The notes under the pieces were generated by a model. It ran no database searches. It was not told where the DNA came from and worked only from the letters and a program-made list of their open reading frames with translations. Shown in pieces: positions 52,641 through 60,704 of a stretch of DNA of 64,000 bases. Source of the stretch: an uncultured Bacteroidales bacterium (lineage in GTDB: Bacteria; Bacteroidota; Bacteroidia; Bacteroidales; Paludibacteraceae); contig CADAZU010000004.1 of NCBI GenBank assembly GCA_902792535.1, forward strand, positions 1 to 64,000, read 5' to 3'. Every line of letters starts with the position of its first letter. Positions within the stretch are counted from its first letter, which is position 1. The translations under genes were made by a program, and so were the position numbers.

Positions 52641-55466
52641 ATGACAACTGCGCAACAGCAAAATGCTGCCGCTCTTTTTGCGCAAGAGTGGCAAGGCAAA
52701 GGCTATGAGAAAGGCGACACACAGCGATTTTGGTTAGAGTTACTCCAAAAAGTATTAGGTGTTGAGGATCCTTATCAGTTTATTACATTCGAAGACCAAG
52801 TGTTAGTCGAGTCCACCAATTTCATGGATGGATATATCGAATCGACTAAAGTCCTCATTGAGCAAAAGAGTATCGAAAAGGAATTAGGCAAAGGGATAAA
52901 GCAATCCGATGGTTCTACCCTTAATCCATTCCAGCAGGCGAAGAAATATATTGTCGGCTTGCCGCTTTCACGTCACCCTCGTTGGGTTGTTACTTCCAAT
53001 TTCAGGGAGTTTTGGGTGTATGATATGGAGCAGCCGAATGGTGAGCCACAGAAGATACTACTTGAGAATCTGGAGAAGGAATACTACCGTCTTCAGTTCC
53101 TTGTGGATGCAGGGAATGAGCACCTGAAGCGCGAAATGGAGGTTTCGGTAAAGGCAGGTCTGTTAGTCGGTCAGATTCACGACAAGTTATTAGAGCAATA
53201 TATTGAGAAAGATACAGCTCAGACTTTGCACAGCCTGAATGTATTGTGCGTGCGGCTGGTGTTCTGTCTGTATGCGGAAGACGCAGGTTTGTTTGGCTCT
53301 AAAACAGCATTCCATGATTATTTGGCACATTATGAGGCACGAGATATTCGTCGTGCTTTGCTTGATTTATTCGACGTGCTCGACACGCAGGAAAGCGAAC
53401 GAGATCCGTATATGGACGACCGACTAAAGGTATTCCCTTATGTCAATGGAGGTTTGTTCAGCCATGATTCTTCGCTCGTAGTGCCGCATTTTACGGATGA
53501 ACTGAAAGAATTGATGCTCTCCAAAGCATCTGCGGATTTCGACTGGAGCGAGATTTCTCCAACTATCTTCGGAGCCGTCTTTGAGAGCACCTTAAATCCG
53601 GAGACTCGTCGTTCCGGCGGCATGCACTATACGAGTATAGAGAATATCCATAAGGTGATAGACCCGCTTTTCTTAGACGAACTGAAAGCAGAGTTTGAAG
53701 CGATCAAGCAGTCCCTTCCCACGCCCAAACAAGATTTTACGAAGCGCAAAGTATATGACTTGCCCGTAACGGCTAAACAAAAACTCTTGGCTTTCCAAGA
53801 CAAATTGGCTTCGCTCACGTTCTTTGATCCAGCTTGCGGTAGCGGCAATTTCCTGACAGAGAGTTTTGTTTCTCTGCGTCGTTTGGAGAACGAGGTAATT
53901 AGTGTGCTCTATTTAGGTCAATCCGTTATTGGTGATTTCGAGAACCCGATAAAGGTGAATATCCATCAGTTCTATGGAATAGAGATTAACGATTTTGCGG
54001 TCTCTGTAGCCACAACGGCTCTATGGATAGCGGAGCAACAGATGTTGCAGGAGACAGCAAAGATCGCTTCTTTTAATATCAAAGCCTTGCCGCTCAAAGC
54101 GTACCATAACATCCACGAGGGCAATGCGTTGCGCATCGACTGGAGTGAGGTTATTGCGCCCGAACGGCTCAACTATATTATGGGCAATCCGCCTTTTGTG
54201 GGAGGTATGATGATGAGTAGAGAGCAGAAACAGGAAATGCTGGATTTGTTCGGTAAGAAAACAAAGGGAATAGGAGAATTGGACTACGTTGGGGCATGGT
54301 ATCTCAAAGTTGCTCAGTTGATGCAAGTCAATCCGCAAATCAAAGCAGCACTTGTTTCTACCAACTCTATCACACAAGGCGAACAGGTAGCCATATTATG
54401 GAAACCGCTCTTTGAACAATATGGTATCCATTTTGATTTTGCATACAGGACTTTCCGCTGGGATAGTGAAGCGGATATTAAGGCGCATGTGCATTGCGTT
54501 ATAATAGGTTTTTCTCGGCTCTCATGCGCCGAGCACACAACAAAGCGAATCTATCTTTCTAATACGCAAACGATCCTTGCAACTAATATTAATGGCTATT
54601 TAAGTGACGCGCCAAATGTGTTTATAGAGAACCAAGGAGCGCCTCTATGTGACGCTCCGGCTATGAACTTTGGTAATATGCCGAGAGACGGAGGAGGATT
54701 TATATTATCAGAAGAGGAGAAGGATGAGTTAATACGGAAAGAACCTTTGGCACAAAAATGGGTGCATTTGTTCCTCGGAGCATACGAATTTATAAACAAT
54801 AAAAAGCGATATTGTTTATGGCTGCAAGGCGCGAGTCCTGCTGAAATCCGTCAATGTCCGACCGTATTGCAACGCGTCAATAGTGTTCGAGAAATGCGTT
54901 TGGCAAGTTCTGCAGCCTCAACTCGCCAAATGGCAGAGACTCCAACCTTATTTGCTCAAATCACACAGCCTATAGGAAAGGAATTTATTATAGTTCCAAG
55001 TACTTCATCCGAACGGAGAAGATATATTCCTATAGGATTTATGGATAAAGACACAATAGCAAGTAACGCAGTATTTACAATTACAGATGCCACCCTCTAC
55101 CATTTTGGTGTCCTCACTTCCAATGTGCACATGGCGTGGATGAGAGTTGTTTGCGGGCGGTTGAAATCAGATTACCGCTACTCTAAAGATATTGTCTATA
55201 ACAATTTCCCTTGGTGTCAGCCGAGCGAGGAACAGAAAGCCAAGATAGAGCAAACGGCACAAGCTATTTTGGACGCACGCGCCAAATATCCGGATTGCTC
55301 TTTGGCTGATCTATACGACGAGGTAACTATGCCGCCGGAATTGCGCAAGGCGCACCAAGAGAACGATCGTGCGGTTATGGCTGCTTATGGTTTCTCTATC
55401 AAAATGACCGAAAGCGAGTGCGTGGCTGAACTATTCAAAATGTATCAGGCATTGACTACGCTTTGA
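52641..55466 (+). CDS. MmeI-like fused DNA methyltransferase-nuclease (type IIG/IIL)
   Basis: 941 residues. The N-terminus carries a likely PDDEXK nuclease: Asp63 in FMDGYIES and Glu74-x-Lys76 in LIEQKS, the same layout as MmeI. A helical spacer follows, then the adenine methyltransferase with DPACGSGNF (396-404), YGIEINDFA and NPPF (516-519), and a C-terminal target-recognition region (about 640-930). Cutting and modification by one polypeptide would make it a solitary restriction system. GC is lower than the surrounding core genes. The stop overlaps the convergent unknown gene by 11 nt. Confidence 0.92.
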   Translation: MTTAQQQNAAALFAQEWQGKGYEKGDTQRFWLELLQKVLGVEDPYQFITFEDQVLVESTNFMDGYIESTKVLIEQKSIEKELGKGIKQSDGSTLNPFQQAKKYIVGLPLSRHPRWVVTSNFREFWVYDMEQPNGEPQKILLENLEKEYYRLQFLVDAGNEHLKREMEVSVKAGLLVGQIHDKLLEQYIEKDTAQTLHSLNVLCVRLVFCLYAEDAGLFGSKTAFHDYLAHYEARDIRRALLDLFDVLDTQESERDPYMDDRLKVFPYVNGGLFSHDSSLVVPHFTDELKELMLSKASADFDWSEISPTIFGAVFESTLNPETRRSGGMHYTSIENIHKVIDPLFLDELKAEFEAIKQSLPTPKQDFTKRKVYDLPVTAKQKLLAFQDKLASLTFFDPACGSGNFLTESFVSLRRLENEVISVLYLGQSVIGDFENPIKVNIHQFYGIEINDFAVSVATTALWIAEQQMLQETAKIASFNIKALPLKAYHNIHEGNALRIDWSEVIAPERLNYIMGNPPFVGGMMMSREQKQEMLDLFGKKTKGIGELDYVGAWYLKVAQLMQVNPQIKAALVSTNSITQGEQVAILWKPLFEQYGIHFDFAYRTFRWDSEADIKAHVHCVIIGFSRLSCAEHTTKRIYLSNTQTILATNINGYLSDAPNVFIENQGAPLCDAPAMNFGNMPRDGGGFILSEEEKDELIRKEPLAQKWVHLFLGAYEFINNKKRYCLWLQGASPAEIRQCPTVLQRVNSVREMRLASSAASTRQMAETPTLFAQITQPIGKEFIIVPSTSSERRRYIPIGFMDKDTIASNAVFTITDATLYHFGVLTSNVHMAWMRVVCGRLKSDYRYSKDIVYNNFPWCQPSEEQKAKIEQTAQAILDARAKYPDCSLADLYDEVTMPPELRKAHQENDRAVMAAYGFSIKMTESECVAELFKMYQALTTL

Positions 55467-55983
55467 GGGTGTGGTAAAGGATAGCGCGGAGGAAGGCGTG
55501 GAACTGGAGATAGCGTTTGCCGGAGCCTTTCAGGGGATCGATGGGTGCTTGCGGGTCTGGATGCGAGCCTCTTTTGCCCGGAATCTGGGCGTCAAAACGG
55601 GTCTTGTACTCCGCGAGAAGGAGACGTGCTTCGTCCAAAGTGTAGTATTCCGGGATTTGATTCATCTTACGGTTGCGCAGCTCCAAGTCCAACATGTGCT
55701 GCTGTTGGTCGGCAGGCGTTTGGTCAAAGCGCGCGACAAAAAGAATCTGCGAGGACCGGCGGCACGCTTCTGTCCAGCAAGTTATGTTGGAGAGTTCTGC
55801 TCCTTTCGGCGGATTCTTTTTCCAGTTGCGCGGGTGTTTGACAACATAGGCTTCCTGGTTGCCTTCTGCAATCACTCTTCCTCTGTCATCACGGAATTTT
55901 TTCCGGCGGTTGATGATTTTGTCGTTTTTTCCTAACGCCCCGTGAATTTCATCAAAGGGGTGCGATAATTGTGTTAAAGCCAT
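55456..55983 (-). CDS. Unknown Bacteroidales protein, basic
   Basis: 175 residues. MALTQLSHPFDEIHGALGKNDKIINRRKKFRDDRGRVIAEG... is basic and conserved-looking; later HPRNWKKNPPKGAEL, an FDAQIPGKRG motif and a hydrophobic end (LQFHAFLRAILYHTL). I have seen similar multi-copy hypothetical proteins in Bacteroidales but know no function. No signal peptide. Transcribed from a good promoter at 56164-56195, with an array of 11-bp repeats in the leader. May be related to the protein at 2-379. Confidence 0.75.
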   Translation of the reverse strand: MALTQLSHPFDEIHGALGKNDKIINRRKKFRDDRGRVIAEGNQEAYVVKHPRNWKKNPPKGAELSNITCWTEACRRSSQILFVARFDQTPADQQQHMLDLELRNRKMNQIPEYYTLDEARLLLAEYKTRFDAQIPGKRGSHPDPQAPIDPLKGSGKRYLQFHAFLRAILYHTLKA

Positions 55984-56078
55984 GTTTTAATGTGTTTTAT
56001 GATCCGCCAAATGTGGCGGATGCAGGGTTGTTTGTTGCGGTTTGGTTATGCTGTAGTACCGGTGTGGGGCGCTTACTA

Positions 56079-56141
56079 ACCTAAGTATCACCTATGAATC
56101 ACCTATGAATCACCTAAGTATCACCTAAGAATCACCTAAGG
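56079..56141. repeat. Array of 11-bp direct repeats (ATCACCTAWGA)
   Basis: Five full units (ATCACCTATGA twice, ATCACCTAAGT, ATCACCTAAGA, ATCACCTAAGG) plus a partial unit ACCTAAGT. All are exactly 11 bp apart. The array starts about 16 nt past the predicted transcription start on the minus strand. Confidence 0.9.
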
Positions 56142-56163
56142 TTGACAGCATATAAACAGGGTG

Positions 56164-56195
56164 CAAAGGTACAATAAATAATCGGAATATGCAAA
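56164..56195 (-). promoter_or_regulatory. Promoter for the unknown gene at 55456-55983
   Basis: On the minus strand TTTG (56192-56195) and TACCTTTG (56164-56171) with 20 nt between. The leader is about 175 nt. Confidence 0.75.
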
Positions 56196-56420
56196 TTTTG
56201 GAGGGAGAAAAATGAAAAAAACGGAGAAAAGGACGGCAGAGCGGGGGAGAGAGGACGAAAGGGCGGGCGATGGCATCGCCCTGAAATGGACGAAGAGGAC
56301 GGCAGAGCCGTGCCCAAATACGATTTGGGCGCAATAGACAAAGTACGAAACAGCGGAAGAGAGACGGAAGCGGTAACTCGCGCAAAAATGCGCGAGAATG
56401 GAACAAAAATCGCTCTTTTA

Positions 56421-56452
56421 CTTGCATATTTCAAAAAAATGCAGTACTTTTG
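56421..56452 (+). promoter_or_regulatory. Promoter for the DUF2520 gene
   Basis: CTTG (56421-56424) and TACTTTTG (56445-56452) with 20 nt between; ATG 38 nt downstream. Confidence 0.7.
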
Positions 56453-56490
56453 CAGAAAATTACGAGAGAATAATAAAATAGCCATCATAC

Positions 56491-57396
56491 ATGAAAATAG
56501 CTATCATAGGAGCAGGGAGCGTGGGGACGAACCTGCACCACGCTTTTGAACTCAAAGGAATCAAGACCGAACTCATACACGGAAGACCGCTGACAGCGCC
56601 AAAGACGCCAAAACCCCTCTCCGGGTTGTTCTACGGACAGCCACTGGCTGCCCGATCGAGCAGAGCTCTTCACCCGCTCAAGGGAGAGGGAGTTGTAGAT
56701 GGGGGTGGAAACGAGCCTGCGGGAAATGGTCAGATGCTGAATGGTTTTGATGTGTATATCTACGCCATCGCGGATCAGGCTTTGCGGGAAGTGGTGAGTG
56801 TGATTCACGCGCCCAAAGCCCTTCATTTGCATACCTCCGGGACGATGCCGATAGACGTGTTTGGAGAAGACAAACCGCACGCAGGAATCCTGTATTTCTT
56901 CCAGAGTTTCAGCCGCGACGTGCTGATTGACGACTGGAGCGGAATCCCTTGTTTCATTTCGGGACGCAACATAGACGACATAGCGGCGATCTATTCGTTG
57001 GCTCAGACTCTGACGAGCCGCATCTACGAAGCGAACCAGCATGACCGCGAGCGGTTGCATATTGCGGGTGTGTTTGCGAACAATTACACGAACCTGATGT
57101 ACCGTATTGCCGCAGATATACTCAAAGATACGCAGATACCTTTTGAGGCACTCTTGCCGCTGATTGACAATACCGCTGCGAAAGTGCATAAGATGGCCCC
57201 GAAGGACGCACAGACCGGACCTGCGCAGCGCGGCGACGAGGCGGTGATGGGGCACCATGTGGAGGTGCTTGAGCATTCAGCTTTCAGCCTTCAGCCTTCA
57301 GATGGATTTAGCGCAGAAGAGAAGGTAGCAGTGTATCAAGCGCTCGGAGCGTTAATCGAGAAAAAGCATATTCATCCAAAGCCGAAAGAGGAATAG
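56491..57396 (+). CDS. Rossmann-fold DUF2520 protein (ProC/6PGD-like)
   Basis: 301 residues. NAD(P)-binding start MKIAIIGAGSVGTNLHHAF; C-terminal DUF2520 half with HLHTSGTMPIDVF, GILYFFQSFSRD, HIAGVFANNYTNLMYRIA and DAQTGPAQRGDEAVMGHH. Substrate not known. Between strand 2 and strand 3 (about residues 31-82) an unusual Gly/Pro-rich insertion is present (RPLTAPKTPKPLSGLF...GEGVVDGGGNEPAG), probably repeat-derived, and a second short one (SAFSLQPSDG) lies near the end. The last 89 nt overlap mutY on the other strand. Confidence 0.85.
   Translation: MKIAIIGAGSVGTNLHHAFELKGIKTELIHGRPLTAPKTPKPLSGLFYGQPLAARSSRALHPLKGEGVVDGGGNEPAGNGQMLNGFDVYIYAIADQALREVVSVIHAPKALHLHTSGTMPIDVFGEDKPHAGILYFFQSFSRDVLIDDWSGIPCFISGRNIDDIAAIYSLAQTLTSRIYEANQHDRERLHIAGVFANNYTNLMYRIAADILKDTQIPFEALLPLIDNTAAKVHKMAPKDAQTGPAQRGDEAVMGHHVEVLEHSAFSLQPSDGFSAEEKVAVYQALGALIEKKHIHPKPKEE
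57274..57305. repeat. TTCAGCC micro-repeat inside the DUF2520 gene
   Basis: ATTCAGC, TTTCAGCC, TTCAGCC, TTCAGATGG in tandem encode HSAFSLQPSDG just before the final helix; frame kept. Confidence 0.65.
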
Positions 57397-58417
57397 CAAT
57401 CGTGCCCTCAATCTGCGGCAGGACGGACACCTTATGTATAATAAAACGCGCGTGAAGGCGCTGGTGCGAGAGGGTGTGCAGGACATTTACCATTTTGTCA
57501 TTTACCATTTCTTTATTCACTTCGTTCATACGATCTGCTTCGCCGTATGGGTCATTTATTGGGGCATTGGGGTGCTCTTCGCAGGGAAACTCATAGAGGT
57601 GGTACCAGATGTCTTTCGGATTCTCGCGACGGTGGATAAGGGTAAAGACATTTACCATTTGGTCATTTACCATTTGTTCATTTATGTAGATATGGTAATC
57701 GAGCCATCGGTCGCGCACTTTGGGACGCGGTTTGCGGACGGGCAGTAACTCTGCCGTTCCATGCGCATGAGCCAGACAGAAGTCGGACAGAGGGCAGGTT
57801 GCGCACGCATCGCCTAAAACGGGCGTGCAGTAGAGCGCACCAAACTCCATGATTGCCGAATTGAAGAGCCGCGGGTTCTCGCGGTCCAAGAGTTTCTCTA
57901 TCTCGTTGTGGAACAATTTCTTACCCGCCGAAGTGTCGAAAGGTTCGTCTATGTCCAGCAGCCGCGCTACGACGCGATAGACATTCCCGTCCATGGCAGG
58001 GTAGGGCAGGTTGTAAGCAAAGGACGCAATCGCTCCCGCCGTGTAGTCGCCAATGCCCGGAAGCGCCCGGATCTCATCGAAAGTCCGAGGAAAAATACTG
58101 CCGTCGCCCCTCGCCGGAGAAGCTTTTTCTACTATCATTTTCGCCGCTTTGTGCAGGTTCCGCGCACGGCTGTAATACCCCAGTCCTTGCCATTCGCGCA
58201 AGACCTCCGCTTCATCGGCTGCCGCCAAGTCCTCCACGGTGCGCCAGCGCGCCAGAAAACGGCGGTAGTAATCAAGCCCCTGCGCGACCCGCGTCTGCTG
58301 CAAAATGATTTCGCTTAACCAGATCGCATAAGGGTCCTCCGTTTCTCTCCATGGCAGGTTTCGCCTGTTGACTTCGTACCAAGCGTATAAATGGCTATAT
58401 ATAAGCGATTTAGACAT
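57308..58417 (-). CDS. mutY: A/G-specific adenine glycosylase MutY
   Basis: 369 residues. Helix-hairpin-helix LPGIGDYTAGAIASFAY with catalytic Asp in MDGNVYRV, LSEIILQQTRV with the catalytic Glu, and the 4Fe-4S loop CTPVLGDACATCPLSDFC. The C-terminal NUDIX-like 8-oxoG recognition domain (about 235-369) carries two micro-repeat insertions (NEQMVNDQMVNV and NKEMVNDKMVNV). Removes A opposite 8-oxoG. Shares 89 nt with the convergent DUF2520 gene. Confidence 0.95.
   Translation of the reverse strand: MSKSLIYSHLYAWYEVNRRNLPWRETEDPYAIWLSEIILQQTRVAQGLDYYRRFLARWRTVEDLAAADEAEVLREWQGLGYYSRARNLHKAAKMIVEKASPARGDGSIFPRTFDEIRALPGIGDYTAGAIASFAYNLPYPAMDGNVYRVVARLLDIDEPFDTSAGKKLFHNEIEKLLDRENPRLFNSAIMEFGALYCTPVLGDACATCPLSDFCLAHAHGTAELLPVRKPRPKVRDRWLDYHIYINEQMVNDQMVNVFTLIHRRENPKDIWYHLYEFPCEEHPNAPINDPYGEADRMNEVNKEMVNDKMVNVLHTLSHQRLHARFIIHKVSVLPQIEGTIAIPLSALDEYAFSRLTLRALDTLLPSLLR
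57483..57515. repeat. CATTTACCATTTTGT micro-repeat in mutY (copy 1)
   Basis: Two units CATTTACCATTT in tandem encode EMVNDKMVNV on the minus strand; related to 9288-9326. Confidence 0.8.
57648..57685. repeat. CATTTACCATTTGGT micro-repeat in mutY (copy 2)
   Basis: ACATTTACCATTTGGT, CATTTACCATTTGTT, CATTTA encode NEQMVNDQMVNV on the minus strand. Confidence 0.8.
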
Positions 58418-58474
58418 AAAAATGACGCTTTTTAGGCTCTAAATTCAAAAATCGGGTACAAAAATACAAAAAAA

Positions 58475-58506
58475 TTTGCATATATAAAAAAAAAAGAGTA
58501 ATTTTG
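58475..58506 (+). promoter_or_regulatory. Promoter for the HU gene
   Basis: TTTG (58475-58478) and TAATTTTG (58499-58506) with 20 nt between; leader of about 50 nt. Confidence 0.75.
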
Positions 58507-58562
58507 CACGCTTTTTCGGATTTTCGGATCCGCAAGACTGGAAAAAATATAACAAACATAAT

Positions 58563-58850
58563 ATGACAAAAGCAGAATTAATCAACGAAATCGCCATAAA
58601 GACCGGTTACGACAAACGCACGATCGGTTTGATAGTAGAGAGCGCGATTGACAATGTGAAGGGTTCCCTTGTGAAGGGCGAACCGATTTATTTACGCGGT
58701 TTTGGTAGTTTTATCCTCAAGACCCGCAAAGCCAAAGTGGCACGTAACATCCGCGCAAAATCGACGGTTGACGTACCGGAGCACTCGATACCGTATTTCA
58801 AGGCCTCCAACGAGTTCAAGGATATGGTACGCACAGTAAAAGGCAAATAA
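58563..58850 (+). CDS. HU-family DNA-binding protein
   Basis: 95 residues, standard size. MTKAELINEIAIKTGYDKRTI start, then GEPIYLRGFGSFILKTRKAKVARNIRAKSTVDVPEHSIPYFKASNEFKDMV. The usual Arg-Asn-Pro in the DNA-intercalating arm is RNIRAKSTVDVPEH here, so the Pro is displaced. Binds and bends DNA. Cotranscribed with the small basic protein and probably separate from rng by a hairpin. Confidence 0.94.
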   Translation: MTKAELINEIAIKTGYDKRTIGLIVESAIDNVKGSLVKGEPIYLRGFGSFILKTRKAKVARNIRAKSTVDVPEHSIPYFKASNEFKDMVRTVKGK

Positions 58851-58885
58851 AAACATTTGTATAACAATAATTAAATCAAACAATT

Positions 58886-58975
58886 ATGCCTAACGGAAAG
58901 AAGCATAAGAGACACAAGATGTCCACGCACAAACGTAAAAAACGTCTGCGCAAGAATCGTCATAAGCATAAGTAA
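58886..58975 (+). CDS. 29-residue basic protein (AURKAIP1/COX24, mS38-like)
   Basis: MPNGKKHKRHKMSTHKRKKR followed by LRKNRHKHK: 29 residues, more than half Lys, Arg or His. The KxxKxxKHKxRKRRxxxRK pattern resembles the AURKAIP1/COX24 domain, a mitoribosomal small-subunit protein with short bacterial relatives in Bacteroidetes. Likely ribosome-associated. It lies 35 nt after the HU gene and just before a strong hairpin, between HU and RNase G. Confidence 0.75.
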   Translation: MPNGKKHKRHKMSTHKRKKRLRKNRHKHK

Positions 58976-58992
58976 TTGACGATCGTCATTCA

Positions 58993-59050
58993 GCTTTGTG
59001 GCGCTAAACGGACCCAGGCGTGGGTCGGTTTGCCACAAGGCTTTTATTTT
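58993..59050 (+). terminator. Two-part hairpin terminator after the small basic protein
   Basis: GCTTTGTGGC pairs with GCCACAAGGC, and AAACGGACCCA pairs inside with TGGGTCGGTTT around GGCG; CTTTTATTTT follows. Ends the HU transcript, or attenuates entry to the RNase G gene. Confidence 0.75.
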
Positions 59051-59071
59051 ATTTAAATACCCTAATTTAGT

Positions 59072-60649
59072 ATGAAAAGCGAATTAATTGTGGACGTACA
59101 GCCGCAAGAGATCGCTATCGCGCTGACAGAGGATGACCGACTGCAAGAGGTGTCCCGCGAGAAACGGAATCAAGACAATTTCTCGGTGGGAAACATCTAT
59201 TACGGTCGCGTGAAGAAAGTGATGCCGGCGCTGAATGCGGTTTTCGTGGATGTAGGTCATGAGAAAGAAGCTTTTCTGCACTATTTGGATTTAGGTTCAC
59301 AGTTTCGAACGCTGCAGACATTTGTCACCAAAGCCGTTTCGGATCGCCGCCGTGTGCCGGTAGTCACCAAAACACCGCGTCAACCCGAAGTGGGCAAAGA
59401 GGGACAGATAGCCGACGTGCTCAAGGTAGGCGATCCTATTCTGGTTCAGGTTTCCAAAGAACCGATCAACACCAAAGGACCGCGTCTGACCGCTGAGATC
59501 TCTATCGCCGGAAGAAACATCGTCCTCATTCCCTTTGCCGACGGCGTCATGGTGAGCCAGAAAATTAAACGCGAGGCAGAACGCCAACGTCTGAAACAAC
59601 TGATGCTATCAATCAAACCTGCGGGTTTCGGCATCATTATTCGTACTGTAGCAGAAGATAAACGTGCCGCCGAACTGGACAGCGAACTACGGCTCCTGAT
59701 GGAGCGCTGGACGCAAACGGTCAAGACGCTCCAGCAGAAAGAACCGGTGAGTCTCGTGAGCGAAGAAATGGGACGGACGCTCGGTATTATCCGGGATGTG
59801 CTCAGCCCCGATTTCACCTCCATCCAGATCAATGACCAGGAGATTTATCAGGAGGTCTGCGATTACTTGGAGCTCATCGCACCCGAGAGCAAGAAGATCG
59901 TTAAGTTCTACAAAGGCGACAAACCTATCTTTGATCATTTCGACATCACCCGCCAGATGAAGGTGGGACTCGGAAGGACGGTCGGTTTTAAGCATGGGGG
60001 CTACCTCATCATCGACAAAACCGAAGCACTGTTCTCTATTGATGTCAATTCGGGCAGCAAGAAACTATTCGAGGATCAGGAGCAGAATGCGTTCCAATTC
60101 AATATGCTGGCAGCGGATGAGTTGGTGCACCAACTTCGCCTGCGAGACATCGGAGGCATCATCATCGTCGATTTCATCGACATGGATGACAAGGGACACC
60201 AGCAGCAGTTGTATGAATACGTGCGCAAATTGATGGAACGCGATCGGGCGAAACACAACGTACTGCCGCTCAGCAAATTCGGCTTGATGCAGATCACCCG
60301 CCAACGTGTTCGTCCGGCAGTGGAAATGGATGTGACGGAGGTGTGCCCCACCTGTGGAGGCAAAGGAAAAATCCAGTCTTCCATCCTCTTTACCGACCAG
60401 ATCGAGGAAGCCTGTGCACACATGTCTTCCCATTATGGAAGGGGCTTGAAACTGCATTTGCACCCGTACGTCTATGCCTATGTGAACAAGGGTTGGTTCG
60501 CCTCCCTGCGCACTCAGTGGCAACTCCAGTATGGCGTGAAGATCATGGAAAGCCAAGCACTCGGAATGCTCGAAATGCGATTCTTTGATTCCAAAGGAAA
60601 TCGATTACAACACACAGAAGAACCTGCTCCCAAGAAAGCAGAGAAGTAA
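59072..60649 (+). CDS. rng: Ribonuclease G/E family protein
   Basis: 525 residues, RNase G type without the long RNase E tail. S1 domain at about 35-130 (NIYYGRVKKVMPALNAVFVDVGHEKEAFLHYLDL) with an insertion after it; catalytic Asp residues in FSIDVNSG and IIIVDFIDM; zinc-link CPTCGGKG at about 428-435. Processes 16S rRNA and degrades RNA in the cytoplasm. A bidirectional terminator follows immediately. Confidence 0.96.
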   Translation: MKSELIVDVQPQEIAIALTEDDRLQEVSREKRNQDNFSVGNIYYGRVKKVMPALNAVFVDVGHEKEAFLHYLDLGSQFRTLQTFVTKAVSDRRRVPVVTKTPRQPEVGKEGQIADVLKVGDPILVQVSKEPINTKGPRLTAEISIAGRNIVLIPFADGVMVSQKIKREAERQRLKQLMLSIKPAGFGIIIRTVAEDKRAAELDSELRLLMERWTQTVKTLQQKEPVSLVSEEMGRTLGIIRDVLSPDFTSIQINDQEIYQEVCDYLELIAPESKKIVKFYKGDKPIFDHFDITRQMKVGLGRTVGFKHGGYLIIDKTEALFSIDVNSGSKKLFEDQEQNAFQFNMLAADELVHQLRLRDIGGIIIVDFIDMDDKGHQQQLYEYVRKLMERDRAKHNVLPLSKFGLMQITRQRVRPAVEMDVTEVCPTCGGKGKIQSSILFTDQIEEACAHMSSHYGRGLKLHLHPYVYAYVNKGWFASLRTQWQLQYGVKIMESQALGMLEMRFFDSKGNRLQHTEEPAPKKAEK

Positions 60650-60651
60650 AG

Positions 60652-60678
60652 AAAAAGCCCGCAACCGCGGGCTTTTTT
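60652..60678. terminator. Bidirectional Rho-independent terminator
   Basis: AAAAAGCCCGC-AACC-GCGGGCTTTTTT, a perfect 7-bp GC stem with A and T runs, serving rng (+) and the RNR-like gene (-). Confidence 0.9.
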
Positions 60679-60681
60679 CGT

Positions 60682-60704
60682 CTCTCCATTCTCAATTCTC
60701 AACT
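60682..60704. repeat. AATTCTC/CATTCTC micro-repeat
   Basis: CTCCATTCTCAATTCTCAACTT lies between the terminator and the last codons of the RNR-like gene. Confidence 0.7.

Larger units (their letters stand above)
55984..56490. other. Intergenic region with 11-bp array and divergent promoters
   Basis: No gene that I can support. Contents: leader of the unknown gene including the 11-bp array (56079-56141), the minus-strand promoter (56164-56195), a purine-rich stretch (56200-56310) without clear function, and the plus-strand promoter of the DUF2520 gene (56421-56452). Confidence 0.7.

Noticed and set aside
56087..56141. Plasmid-type iterons marking a replication origin
   Set aside because: No Rep gene, no DnaA boxes and no AT-rich melting region paired with it; a leader or operator array fits better.
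58993..59050. Riboswitch or small RNA in front of rng
   Set aside because: The structure is a simple two-part hairpin with a T-rich end; no known aptamer core was seen.
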